A stretch of DNA of 64,000 nt from Noviherbaspirillum sp. Root189 (GTDB lineage: Bacteria > Pseudomonadota > Gammaproteobacteria > Burkholderiales > Burkholderiaceae_D). The stretch is from positions 116,586 through 180,585 of the forward strand of contig NZ_LMHZ01000005.1 in NCBI RefSeq assembly GCF_001428545.1, read 5' to 3'. How positions within the stretch are numbered: position 1 is the first letter of the stretch; each line of letters begins with the position of its first letter. This document shows, one piece after another, positions 56,956 to 64,000 of the stretch. A program made the position numbers and the translations under genes. The notes beneath the pieces were generated by a model that did not search any database, had not been told where the DNA came from, and saw nothing but the letters and a program-made list of their open reading frames with translations.

Positions 56956-57407
56956 TAGTCTTCTCCTCTGACCATGGTCATGAATTCCACCTTGGTCGCC
57001 TGAGCTCGTGCACGCGCCGCCTGCCGCTGCTCGGCGATCTTGCGCTCCACCTTATCCAGTACGAGCGAACGCACATTGTTGCGCGCATTCGATTGCATCA
57101 AGGCATCAAATATGGCGGCCAGTTCGGCATGACGCTTGTCACGTCCGGCAATATAGGCGATGCCCGTTTCACCGGACACAAGCCGCACCGCACAACGTGT
57201 GATTGTCATCTCGCCCTGATTGAACTGCATGCCCGTTCCTCCGGCCCGGGCCCTGACCATCGCCAAACCGGTCTCCGGTTTGCGCATCCACAGGAACTCG
57301 GGGAGAGGACCATACTGTGTTGCCGCGTCCATTAGCGTGTTACGCGGCGCCTTCGCCAGCAATGACATCCATCTGGCGCGGTCGGAAGTAGCGTCGAGAG
57401 TTTTCAT
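56955..57407 (-). CDS. phnG: PhnG, C-P lyase core subunit
   Basis: 150 residues. RARWMSLLAKAPRNTLMDAA and LRKPETGLAMVRARAGGTG-type segment (here WMRKPETGLAMVRARAGGTG), FNQGEMTITRCAVRLVSGETGIAYIAGRDKRHAELAAIFDALMQ match PhnG. First gene of the core operon; a Pho-box-like repeat lies 24 bp upstream of the start, on the minus strand. Confidence 0.96.
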   Translation of the reverse strand: MKTLDATSDRARWMSLLAKAPRNTLMDAATQYGPLPEFLWMRKPETGLAMVRARAGGTGMQFNQGEMTITRCAVRLVSGETGIAYIAGRDKRHAELAAIFDALMQSNARNNVRSLVLDKVERKIAEQRQAARARAQATKVEFMTMVRGED

Positions 57408-57430
57408 GCAAAGGATTGGAACACATCAAG

Positions 57431-57448
57431 ATGAAATCCTGATGACAT
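57431..57448 (-). promoter_or_regulatory. Pho-box-like repeat upstream of phnG
   Basis: Read on the minus strand: ATGTCAT-CAGG-ATTTCAT, two 7-bp units spaced by four, in the PhoB pattern. It lies 24 bp before the phnG start, inside the 149-bp gap to the divergent phnM paralogue. It is close to the start, so the transcript leader would be short. Confidence 0.5.
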
Positions 57449-57556
57449 GTTCGGATCGCGCGTCAACATGCGGCGCGAATTCTTGCCTTGCAATGTCAAA
57501 AGCAGGTAACAATCGCTTGCTACGATGAGGCATCCTAACTTTCAGCAGGTATCCTC

Positions 57557-58777
57557 ATGCAAGCCTTGCATATCCATGGCGCAGCCAATGTATTGTGTAA
57601 TCAGGATGACAGCGTTCAATGGAAAGCTACTGACGTTCTTGTCACAGATGGCTTGGTTGCTGAAGTAGGCTGTGACCATGGCCATAGCAATAACGACACG
57701 ACGCTTGCCCACGCCACATCGCTGGATGCAACAGGTCTTCTGGTATTGCCCGGTATCGTCGATATCCACGGTGATGCTTTCGAACGGCAAATCCAGCCGC
57801 GTCCCGAAACGGTGTTCAGCCACGACATCGCAATGGCTGAAACCGATCGGCAGCTTATCGTCAACGGTATTACTACCGCATGCCACGGATTGACTTTCTC
57901 ATGGGAAGGCGGCCTGCGCGGACGTGATGCCGCACTGGCCATGCTGCGCCAGGTCAGCGACAGTGCCAACCATTTCCAGGCCGATCACCGAATTCACCTG
58001 CGTTTTGAAAATCATCATGTGGATGGATTGCGTGATGCGCTGGATTGGATTAGTCAAGGCTGGGTCAGCCTGCTTGCCTTTAACGATCATTTGCCATCCA
58101 TTGCACGCAAGATGCAAACACCTGAAAAACTGGCAATCTATGCTGAACGAGCACGTTGCAGCACGGCGGAATTCAGAGCCCGCCTGGAAGCGGCACAATC
58201 GCGTGCAGGAGAAGTCGCCGACGTCATTGAAGCGCTTGCAGCGGAGTGCCGTCGCAACCGCATTCCAATGTTATCGCACGATGACGAAACCGCAGCCGAT
58301 CGTCTGCGCTACCAGGACTTGGGAGTTGCCATCAGCGAGTTCCCGCGCACGCCACAAGCGCTGACAACGGCGATGGGTCTGTCGAACATGGTTGTCATGG
58401 GCGCTCCGAACGTTTTGCTTGGTGGCAGCCATTGCGGCGGCATGTCGGCAACAACATCGATCAGCGCGCAGGCCTGCCATATTCTTGCCTCGGATTATTA
58501 TTATCCTTCGCTACTGCATGCGCCATTCAAGCTGGCATTCGTGGAACAGGTATGCACGCTCGCACAAGCATGGCAACTGGTGTCGGAGAACCCCGCCAAA
58601 GCTATGGGGTTGCGTAATCGCGGCAGAATCGCACCTGGTTGCCGAGCTGACTTGATTCTCGTCGAGGCGTCCGTGACCGGTGCGGCAAAGCTGGTTGCGA
58701 CCATCGTTGAAGGCCAGGTCGTCTATTGTTCCGAACCGGCCCGCCTGATCCAGCGCCGCTTGCCACTTGCAGCCTGA
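57557..58777 (+). CDS. phnM: Second PhnM-like amidohydrolase
   Basis: 406 residues with CAGCAGGT upstream. Metal motif LPGIVDIHGDAFERQIQPRP (HxD as HGD), NGITTACHGLTFSWEGG, IPMLSHDDETAADR, ISEFPRTPQALTTAMGLSNMVVMGAPNVLLGGSHCGG. The motifs match PhnM but the sequence is clearly different from the 51637 copy (HGDAFER against HTDNLEK). Divergent from phnG and followed by the 2H-PhnN fusion. It may act on a variant intermediate. Confidence 0.9.
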   Translation: MQALHIHGAANVLCNQDDSVQWKATDVLVTDGLVAEVGCDHGHSNNDTTLAHATSLDATGLLVLPGIVDIHGDAFERQIQPRPETVFSHDIAMAETDRQLIVNGITTACHGLTFSWEGGLRGRDAALAMLRQVSDSANHFQADHRIHLRFENHHVDGLRDALDWISQGWVSLLAFNDHLPSIARKMQTPEKLAIYAERARCSTAEFRARLEAAQSRAGEVADVIEALAAECRRNRIPMLSHDDETAADRLRYQDLGVAISEFPRTPQALTTAMGLSNMVVMGAPNVLLGGSHCGGMSATTSISAQACHILASDYYYPSLLHAPFKLAFVEQVCTLAQAWQLVSENPAKAMGLRNRGRIAPGCRADLILVEASVTGAAKLVATIVEGQVVYCSEPARLIQRRLPLAA

Positions 58778-58794
58778 TTTGTGATGATAAAAGC

Positions 58795-60060
58795 ATGACT
58801 CGATACGCCATTTATTACACCGCTGCCCCGGATTCGGCGTTATGGAATGCGGGATCTCGTTGGCTGGGCCGCGATGCGGCAAACGGACACCGGTTGGAAC
58901 AACCAGCGATCCCCGGGGTACCGGCTCCCGTCTTTCAAGGACTGACCGGGGATCCATGTCGATACGGCTTCCATGCAACGCTCAAGGCACCGTTTCGGCT
59001 GCAGGATGGATTCGATGAATCGCATTTATATGCGATGGCCAAGGCGTTCGCAGCCACGCAAACACCGATAACGCTATCCGGATTGCAAGTACGTCCAATC
59101 AATGGCTTTCTTGCCTTGCGGCCATCAGGATTGCGAGATGACATCGCGGCGCTTGCTATGCGTTCTGTCGCTTACTTTGATCCGCTTCGGGCACCGCTGT
59201 CCGAATCCGAACTCTCGCGCCGCCGCCATGCCGGGCTTAGCGAGCGGCAGGATGCCCTTCTCCAGCGCTGGGGTTATCCATATACCGAGGAAGAATACCG
59301 GTTTCACATGACCCTGACCACGTCGCTGCGGGATATCGACGAAGAGGCAGCCTATGCGATCCGCAAGGCCGCTGAGGGGTGGTTTGATCAGGCCCTGTCA
59401 ACAGTGCCATGTGCGATCGACGCGATTTCCATTTTCCGCGAAGAGGTACCCAATGCGCCATTCCTTTTTTTGAAACGTTTCCCGTTTGAAAAACAGGATG
59501 GCGAGACGATGCTCCCGAAACCAGGCCGCCTGTTTTTCATTGTCGGCCCATCCGGCGTGGGGAAGGATTCGCTGATTCGCTGGGTAAAGGAAAAGATTGC
59601 CGATGATGGGCACGTAGTCTTCACGCGCCGCTCCATTACCCGTGCTGCACACGACAGTGAAGACTATGAGTCACTCAGTGTCGAGGAATACTGGCGACTT
59701 GCCGCAGGGGGTCACTTTGCAATGAACTGGCAGGCGAACGGCTTGCATTACGGAGTTCGTCGCGGTATCGAAGCTGACCTGATCGCCGGGCGCGATGTCG
59801 TCGTCAACGGCTCACGCCAGTACATTCCCGAGCTCTGCAAACGCTTTCCAGATGCGCAGGTGGTATGGATCGATGCGGATGCCGAGGCGATACGGCAACG
59901 CATGCTCGGTCGCCGTCGTGAAAGTGGCGCTGCTCTGCTCTATCGTATGAAGCGAGCAATTGAGTTTTCGCATCCGGATATCGACAATCTTATCCGTCTC
60001 GATAACAGCGGCCCGTTGGAGCTCGCCGGAGCGCGGCTAATGGAAATCCTGACACGGTAA
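58795..60060 (+). CDS. phnN: Fusion: DUF1045 2H phosphoesterase + PhnN (ribose 1,5-bisphosphokinase)
   Basis: 421 residues. Residues 1-235 are DUF1045: two HxT motifs (His60-Ala-Thr62 in YGFHATLKAPF and His171-Met-Thr173 in YRFHMTLTTSL) of the 2H phosphoesterase superfamily. Residues 240-421 are PhnN: Walker A GPSGVGKDSL (about 248-257), TRRSITR, GADVEEYWRL-like SVEEYWRLAAGGHFAMNWQANGLHYG, DADAEAIRQRMLGRRRES. PhnN phosphorylates ribose 1,5-bisphosphate to PRPP. The 2H part may open the 1,2-cyclic phosphate ring in the preceding steps, a job done by PhnP elsewhere; no phnP is seen. ATG at 58795 lacks a strong ribosome site, but the preceding gene ends 17 bp upstream. Confidence 0.88.
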   Translation: MTRYAIYYTAAPDSALWNAGSRWLGRDAANGHRLEQPAIPGVPAPVFQGLTGDPCRYGFHATLKAPFRLQDGFDESHLYAMAKAFAATQTPITLSGLQVRPINGFLALRPSGLRDDIAALAMRSVAYFDPLRAPLSESELSRRRHAGLSERQDALLQRWGYPYTEEEYRFHMTLTTSLRDIDEEAAYAIRKAAEGWFDQALSTVPCAIDAISIFREEVPNAPFLFLKRFPFEKQDGETMLPKPGRLFFIVGPSGVGKDSLIRWVKEKIADDGHVVFTRRSITRAAHDSEDYESLSVEEYWRLAAGGHFAMNWQANGLHYGVRRGIEADLIAGRDVVVNGSRQYIPELCKRFPDAQVVWIDADAEAIRQRMLGRRRESGAALLYRMKRAIEFSHPDIDNLIRLDNSGPLELAGARLMEILTR

Positions 60061-60193
60061 CGCCGGGAGCGATGTACCGTTTTACTGCCAGCGGATCTGA
60101 AAGGGTCGGCGTTGTCTCCTTATCTGGTCCGCCGGCATTCACACTTCACATCCGGTCGCCATCCGCGTAAAGTGGCATCAAGCTTAGATCGCA

Positions 60194-60742
60194 TCAAGCA
60201 ATTGCAGCATGCTCCCTGATCAGATGCTGCATCAAAGGAATGTATTGATTCAGGGAGGGCGTTACCTTACCGACGACCTTCGCGGCGTCGTCCCAGCGCC
60301 GCAACCTTACCGCATTCTCCGCATACGGCTGGCTGATGAAGTTGGCCGCTTGCTCCGTGGAGAACGGTCCACCCTGCCATTCCAGACTACGTTTCGACAT
60401 GTCGGAAAGCGAACCCCAGTACAAAGGATCGATCGCGCAAAGATAACGTTTTGCATCGACATGCATGCGAACCGGTTCTGTCACCGCGGCCGGGAACAAA
60501 TCAGCCAGCATCAGCGCCGCCAATTGTTCATGCGGTTGATGACGATCGCTGGTATCGGGCGCGAGATGGAAGATGTCATGCAGCAATGCGGCGATAACCA
60601 ATTTATTGTCGGCCTTATTCTCGCTTGCCAAGGCCGCGCACTGCAACGCATGTTCGAGTTGCGTGACCGCCTCTCCGCCATACAGTCCATCGCCACGATG
60701 CAACAGCCAGTCCACAATCGATTCGAGTGTCAGTGATGTCAT
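60194..60742 (-). CDS. HD-domain protein of the PhnZ type
   Basis: 182 residues. Motifs of PhnZ-like oxygenases: LYGGEAVTQLEHALQCA (Tyr21, Glu24, His31), AALLHDIFH (His55, Asp56, His59), HQPHE, HVDAKRYL (His94, Lys98) and RRWDDAAK. PhnZ is a di-iron oxygenase that cleaves 1-hydroxy-2-aminoethylphosphonate made by PhnY. No phnY is in view, so the substrate is open. It follows phnE by two bases and so belongs to the phnCDE operon. Confidence 0.85.
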   Translation of the reverse strand: MTSLTLESIVDWLLHRGDGLYGGEAVTQLEHALQCAALASENKADNKLVIAALLHDIFHLAPDTSDRHQPHEQLAALMLADLFPAAVTEPVRMHVDAKRYLCAIDPLYWGSLSDMSKRSLEWQGGPFSTEQAANFISQPYAENAVRLRRWDDAAKVVGKVTPSLNQYIPLMQHLIREHAAIA

Positions 60743-60744
60743 GA

Positions 60745-61566
60745 TCAGATAAATGTCTTGCGAAGTCTGGACGAAACCAGGTCGATGAGGGTGACGGTAG
60801 CCACAATCAACATCAGCACAGCGCAGGTTTGCGCGTATTCAAAACCTCGAATCACTTCCCAGAGAATGACACCGATGCCGCCGGCACCAACCATGCCGAC
60901 CACAGTCGCCGACCGGACATTCGATTCGAAGCGATACAGCGCATAAGAAATCCATAGCGGCATCACCTGTGGCAGCACGCCGAATACGATCTCTTCTAAC
61001 GCATGCGCCCCGGTCGCACGAATACCCTCGACCGGCTGTGGATCGATCGCTTCGACAGCCTCGGAAAACAGCTTGGACAAAATGCCGGTGGTATGCACGA
61101 ACAGCGCCAGCACGCCAGCAAAGGGGCCAAGGCCGACAGCCACCACAAACAACATGGCAAACACCATTTCATTGATCGCGCGCGCGGCATCCATCATGCG
61201 TCGTACTGGCTGGCATATCCACCAGGGGACGATGTTGGACGAGCTCAGCAGGCCGAACGGCACGGCAAAGATCACGGCAAGCACCGTTCCCCACAAGGCG
61301 ATCTGCAAGGTCACCAGCAGCTCCTGGACGTATACACGCCAGTCGTGAAAGTCTGGGGGAAAAAATGCCGCCGCATACGTTCCCATGTTGGCGGCATCGC
61401 TGAACAATGCAAGCGGCCGCATGTCGGCGCCCTGCCAGGACAGGGCGAGGATGCCAAGCAGGATGCCCCAGACCAGCTGGCGTGCCAGGTCTCGTCGGGG
61501 CGGCGTCGGATAGGCGGCCGGCGTCTCGGAACGCAACGGCGATAGCGTGTTAGGCGCAGTTGACAT
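60745..61566 (-). CDS. phnE: PhnE, phosphonate ABC transporter permease
   Basis: 273 residues from [20 protein letters not shown]; an in-frame ATG 17 codons upstream would overlap phnD. Six or so hydrophobic segments and the permease EAA-type loop [42 protein letters not shown]. Partner of PhnC and PhnD. The start lies ten bases after the phnD stop. Confidence 0.93.
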   Translation of the reverse strand: MSTAPNTLSPLRSETPAAYPTPPRRDLARQLVWGILLGILALSWQGADMRPLALFSDAANMGTYAAAFFPPDFHDWRVYVQELLVTLQIALWGTVLAVIFAVPFGLLSSSNIVPWWICQPVRRMMDAARAINEMVFAMLFVVAVGLGPFAGVLALFVHTTGILSKLFSEAVEAIDPQPVEGIRATGAHALEEIVFGVLPQVMPLWISYALYRFESNVRSATVVGMVGAGGIGVILWEVIRGFEYAQTCAVLMLIVATVTLIDLVSSRLRKTFI

Positions 61567-61576
61567 ATCGGCAGTT

Positions 61577-62554
61577 TCAGGACTTGGCGATATCGGACAG
61601 TTTGCGTGCGATGTCATCCAGCTTGGCTTTCTTGGTGTCAGGATTCATGCCGGCGTCGGCTTCAATCTTGATTTTTTCCTTAAACAATTCCAGCTGGCGA
61701 ATCGGCAGCAGCTGCGCGTTGCTCGATTCCTGGAAACTGCTGAAGTTCAGCTTTAGCATCTGTGCCTTTTCACGTGCGGCGTCCGGACCGGCTTTTCCAT
61801 ACGCAAAGAGAAAATCCTTGATCTTCTGCTTCATTTCCTGCGGCAGGTCGTTGCGCCAGACGATCGGATCCGCGGCAATCAATGGAGATTTCCATATCTG
61901 GCGCAACTGCTTCGCCATGTCTGGCTGTCGTGCCTCGATACGCTCATAAGTATCCGAGCTATGTACTGCGGCGTCTAGCTGCTTGTTGGCGACGCCCAGA
62001 ATATTGGTTTCGTGATTGGCACCACGCACTGTCTTGAACGCCGTCTTGGGATCAATGTTGTTCTTGGCGAAGACGTAGTAGCTCGGTACCAGGAAGCCCG
62101 AAGTCGAGTTCGGGTCACCCATACCAAAGTTCATCGATTTCGCATTCTTCAGCACGTCGTCCAGAGTCTGATAAGGGCTGTCCTTGTGCACGCTGATCAT
62201 GCTGTGGTAGCCGAGCGATCCATCGACGTTGACGGTCTGCGCGAAAACTTCAGCATTCGAGCGGTCGACGGCTTCCATCGCCGACTTGTTACCCACCCAG
62301 GCCACTTGTACCTTGTTGAAGCGCATGCCTTCGATAATGCCCGCATAGTCGGATGCGAAGAACGCGTTGACCTTAACACCGAGTCGCTTGCTCATATCCT
62401 CGAGAACGGGCTGCCAGTCCTGCCGCAGGTTCTGTGCCGACTCGGTGGAAATGAAACCAAAGTTAATCGCTTTTCCAGTGTCTTGCGCATGTGAAGCAGC
62501 AGCGAATGAAAACAGAACAGTAGCGGCGAATGAAGACATGAGCGTGCGATACAT
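61577..62554 (-). CDS. phnD: PhnD, phosphonate-binding periplasmic protein
   Basis: 325 residues. Signal peptide [20 protein letters not shown] ending near HAQ (residue 24). Family pattern: [80 protein letters not shown]. Binds phosphonates for PhnC/E. Separated from phnC by 38 bp. Confidence 0.95.
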   Translation of the reverse strand: MYRTLMSSFAATVLFSFAAASHAQDTGKAINFGFISTESAQNLRQDWQPVLEDMSKRLGVKVNAFFASDYAGIIEGMRFNKVQVAWVGNKSAMEAVDRSNAEVFAQTVNVDGSLGYHSMISVHKDSPYQTLDDVLKNAKSMNFGMGDPNSTSGFLVPSYYVFAKNNIDPKTAFKTVRGANHETNILGVANKQLDAAVHSSDTYERIEARQPDMAKQLRQIWKSPLIAADPIVWRNDLPQEMKQKIKDFLFAYGKAGPDAAREKAQMLKLNFSSFQESSNAQLLPIRQLELFKEKIKIEADAGMNPDTKKAKLDDIARKLSDIAKS

Positions 62555-62592
62555 AGGTAAACTCCTAACGATAAAAGTAAGCTAAGGGGTGG

Positions 62593-63447
62593 TCAGGCTG
62601 CAGCGGCAGAAAATCCAGACAACCCGTGAATATCCGTTGCACTTGCCGTCTGCGGTTGCGGTTGTGACACAGGCGCAGGGCTCAAAATGTCTTCCGCCTC
62701 TGCGCCGTACAGCTCGCGCAGCATGGCAGGCGTGAGTGCCGCGGAAGGACCGTCATAGACGACTCTGCCCCGATGCAACGCGACAGTGCGCTGGCAAAAC
62801 CGCATGGCCATGTCTACTTGGTGCAGCGATACAATCACGGTGGAGCCGTCTTCACGGTTGAGGGTGGCAAGCGCCTGCATCACACGACGTGCAGATTCTG
62901 GATCAAGCGAAGCGATCGGCTCATCGGCGAGGATGATTTTTGCTCTCTGCACGATCGTGCGTGCGATTGCCGCACGCTGTTGCTGGCCACCGGACAATGC
63001 AGATGCTTTCTTGTATGCGTGGTCCGCAATGCCGACTCGTGCAAGTGCTTCGAGACCAAGGGTTTTCTCTGCTGCGGTGAAATGCTGGAAGCAGCTTCGC
63101 CAGAGCGGCATACGGGCCAGTCCACCGGACAGTACATTGGTAAGTACTGGCAGGCGGCCGACAAGGTTGAATTGTTGAAAAATGAAACCAATGTCGGCGC
63201 GTGCATTGCGTACGTCCCGTGCGATCACACCATCCTGTTGAACTACGCGGCCACCTACACGTATATGGCTCTGCGTCGCGTTCGCTGGCATCAAACCGGA
63301 GATATGGCGCAGCAGCGTCGACTTACCAGATCCGGACGCGCCGATCAGGGCGACCATTTCGCCATCGGCGATGTCTAAGTTGACCCGGTCGAGCGCCTGG
63401 AAGCTGCCCTTGAACGTTTTGGACAAACCCTTAATTTCAATAGCCAT
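62593..63447 (-). CDS. phnC: PhnC, phosphonate ABC transporter ATPase
   Basis: 284 residues. Walker [10 protein letters not shown], signature [16 protein letters not shown], Walker [16 protein letters not shown], switch VSLHQVDMA. Residues 255-284 ([20 protein letters not shown]) are an extra tail. First gene of phnCDE-HD, with a Pho-box-like repeat 60 bp upstream. Confidence 0.95.
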   Translation of the reverse strand: MAIEIKGLSKTFKGSFQALDRVNLDIADGEMVALIGASGSGKSTLLRHISGLMPANATQSHIRVGGRVVQQDGVIARDVRNARADIGFIFQQFNLVGRLPVLTNVLSGGLARMPLWRSCFQHFTAAEKTLGLEALARVGIADHAYKKASALSGGQQQRAAIARTIVQRAKIILADEPIASLDPESARRVMQALATLNREDGSTVIVSLHQVDMAMRFCQRTVALHRGRVVYDGPSAALTPAMLRELYGAEAEDILSPAPVSQPQPQTASATDIHGLSGFSAAAA

Positions 63448-63506
63448 GGTATTAGCCGATCATCGTGAATGACGGCGTAAGTATCACCAGCCAATGTGTC
63501 AAGCGT

Positions 63507-63524
63507 ATGAAGGACTTATGACAA
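63507..63524 (-). promoter_or_regulatory. Pho-box-like repeat upstream of phnC
   Basis: Minus strand TTGTCAT-AAGT-CCTTCAT: two 7-bp units spaced by four in the PhoB pattern, 60 bp before the phnC start. Confidence 0.55.
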
Positions 63525-63600
63525 ATACGTTAAATACCCACGTTACCCATGGCGGGCTTGGTTGCCACCGCGATTGATATACCGACCGTTTCAGTGCAGT

Positions 63601-63760
63601 TAGAGCGGATTTCATCGTGTGTACTGTCGCCTCGGTCCGCCTTGACGCGCAGGACGGCGTTGCTTGTCGCTTGTGTGGCCCGCCACACGGCACTTCGCGC
63701 GCCTTGTCCTGCACGCCAAGTCGACCCGATTCTCCGTACACCACGATGAAATCCGCTCTA
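63601..63760. mobile_element. 160-bp MITE-like element with about 24-bp terminal inverted repeats and TA ends
   Basis: Begins TAGAGCGGATTTCATCGTGT and ends with the reverse complement of TAGAGCGGATTTCATCGTGG; the inner ends GTGTAC/GTACAC also pair. The interior is GC-rich with no coding sense. TA at both ends fits TA target duplication. It differs in sequence from the element at 13279-13440 but matches it in size and end structure. Confidence 0.75.
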
Positions 63761-63962
63761 GGGGAAATCGGGAGAGTATGTCGCGCCCACATTCCAGAAC
63801 GGCAAGCGTGCGTTTGTACACCCGCACATCATGCGTTTGGTGCAACGTTTCTGATAACCGCTGATACTCCGCCTTGCTCAATCGTAACCAGAGCGCGAGG
63901 GGGATGGATTCAACTGGTCACTGCAACACGTTCCTTTAAACAATTTGAAGAAGAGAATCGTG

Positions 63963-64000
63963 ATGCAGAGTTCGGACCGAATGGATGACCGGCGCAAGAC
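63963..64000 (+). CDS. Start of an unidentified gene, cut off by the window edge
   Basis: GAAGAGAATCGTG precedes ATG; the twelve residues in view read MQSSDRMDDRRK. It points away from phnC. A phnF-type regulator often lies in this place, but nothing in these residues shows it. Confidence 0.3.
   Translation, partial: MQSSDRMDDRRK

Larger units (their letters stand above)
63499..63881 (-). pseudogene. Interrupted HTH gene remnant, possibly IS630-type transposase
   Basis: From TTG 63881 the frame reads LSKAEYQRLSETLHQTHDVR, then VYKRTLAVLECGRDILSRFP up to the MITE at 63760. This resembles the N-terminal helix-turn-helix of IS630-like proteins (xRVYxRxLAxLE). Removing the MITE and one TA joins it in frame to TALKRSVYQSRWQPS and an open frame to 63499. 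The remnant is short and has no catalytic domain. Family assignment is tentative. Confidence 0.4.

Overview
The window looks like a chromosomal segment of a free-living betaproteobacterium of the order Burkholderiales, most likely Oxalobacteraceae-like. This is inferred from moderately high GC, gene content (pca, itaconate and C-P lyase clusters, many LysR regulators, CHASE/PAS kinases) and CTGT-N8-ACAG LexA boxes; no rRNA or tRNA gene is present to fix the taxonomy. It is dense with catabolic, sensing and nutrient-scavenging genes.

Layout. (1) 1-7350: a leftward glyoxylate/D-glycerate operon gcl-hyi-glxR-glycerate kinase-pyk, with a divergent LysR gene; the intergenic region holds two large inverted repeats. 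Gcl joins two glyoxylates to tartronate semialdehyde, Hyi interconverts this with hydroxypyruvate, GlxR reduces it to D-glycerate, the kinase gives 2-phosphoglycerate, and pyruvate kinase finishes after enolase. (2) 7520-10786: a protein with a C-terminal Tyr-Cys-Ala-Arg-Val tandem repeat, and an orphan CHASE/PAS histidine kinase. (3) 10817-13281: pcaQ divergent from pcaHG (protocatechuate 3,4-dioxygenase), followed by a 162-bp MITE-like element abutting the pcaG stop codon. (4) 13606-21191: a sirtuin, then an itaconate-degradation cluster (LysR, Ich, acyl-CoA dehydrogenase, Ict, MmgE/PrpD, Ccl) resembling that of Pseudomonas aeruginosa. (5) 21445-30475: an accessory stretch of small and hypothetical proteins, an acyltransferase, a DJ-1/PfpI protein, an SOS-type promoter, a 2OG-Fe(II) oxygenase, a palindromic repeat element and a 13-bp minisatellite. 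(6) 30831-34242: an iron operon with a Fur-like box: a DUF2325 protein, a tiny overlapping ORF, and an FTR1 permease with a fused cytochrome c domain. (7) 34283-43293: signalling genes: REC-PAS-GGDEF-EAL, a NarL-type response regulator coupled to a PAS/GAF kinase through a TTG start, and a CHASE hybrid kinase. (8) 43699-48163: small genes, a periplasmic FKBP, a second SOS-type promoter with a DUF3293 gene, and a BCCT transporter.

(9) 48251-64000: a phosphate-starvation region. It holds a hydrolase/M14 peptidase pair, olsB (ornithine lipid synthesis) and a full C-P lyase system: phnGHIJKLM leftward; a second phnM and a 2H-phosphoesterase-PhnN fusion rightward; phnCDE plus a PhnZ-type HD protein leftward. 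Pho-box-like 7-4-7 repeats lie upstream of olsB, phnG and phnC, suggesting common PhoB control. A second MITE-like element sits just beyond phnC inside a possible transposase remnant.

Most notable candidates: the YCARV-repeat protein; two LexA-type boxes in front of uncharacterised genes; the 2H-PhnN fusion with no phnP in view; the doubly overlapping 48-codon ORF in the iron operon; and the MITE-like elements with TA ends.
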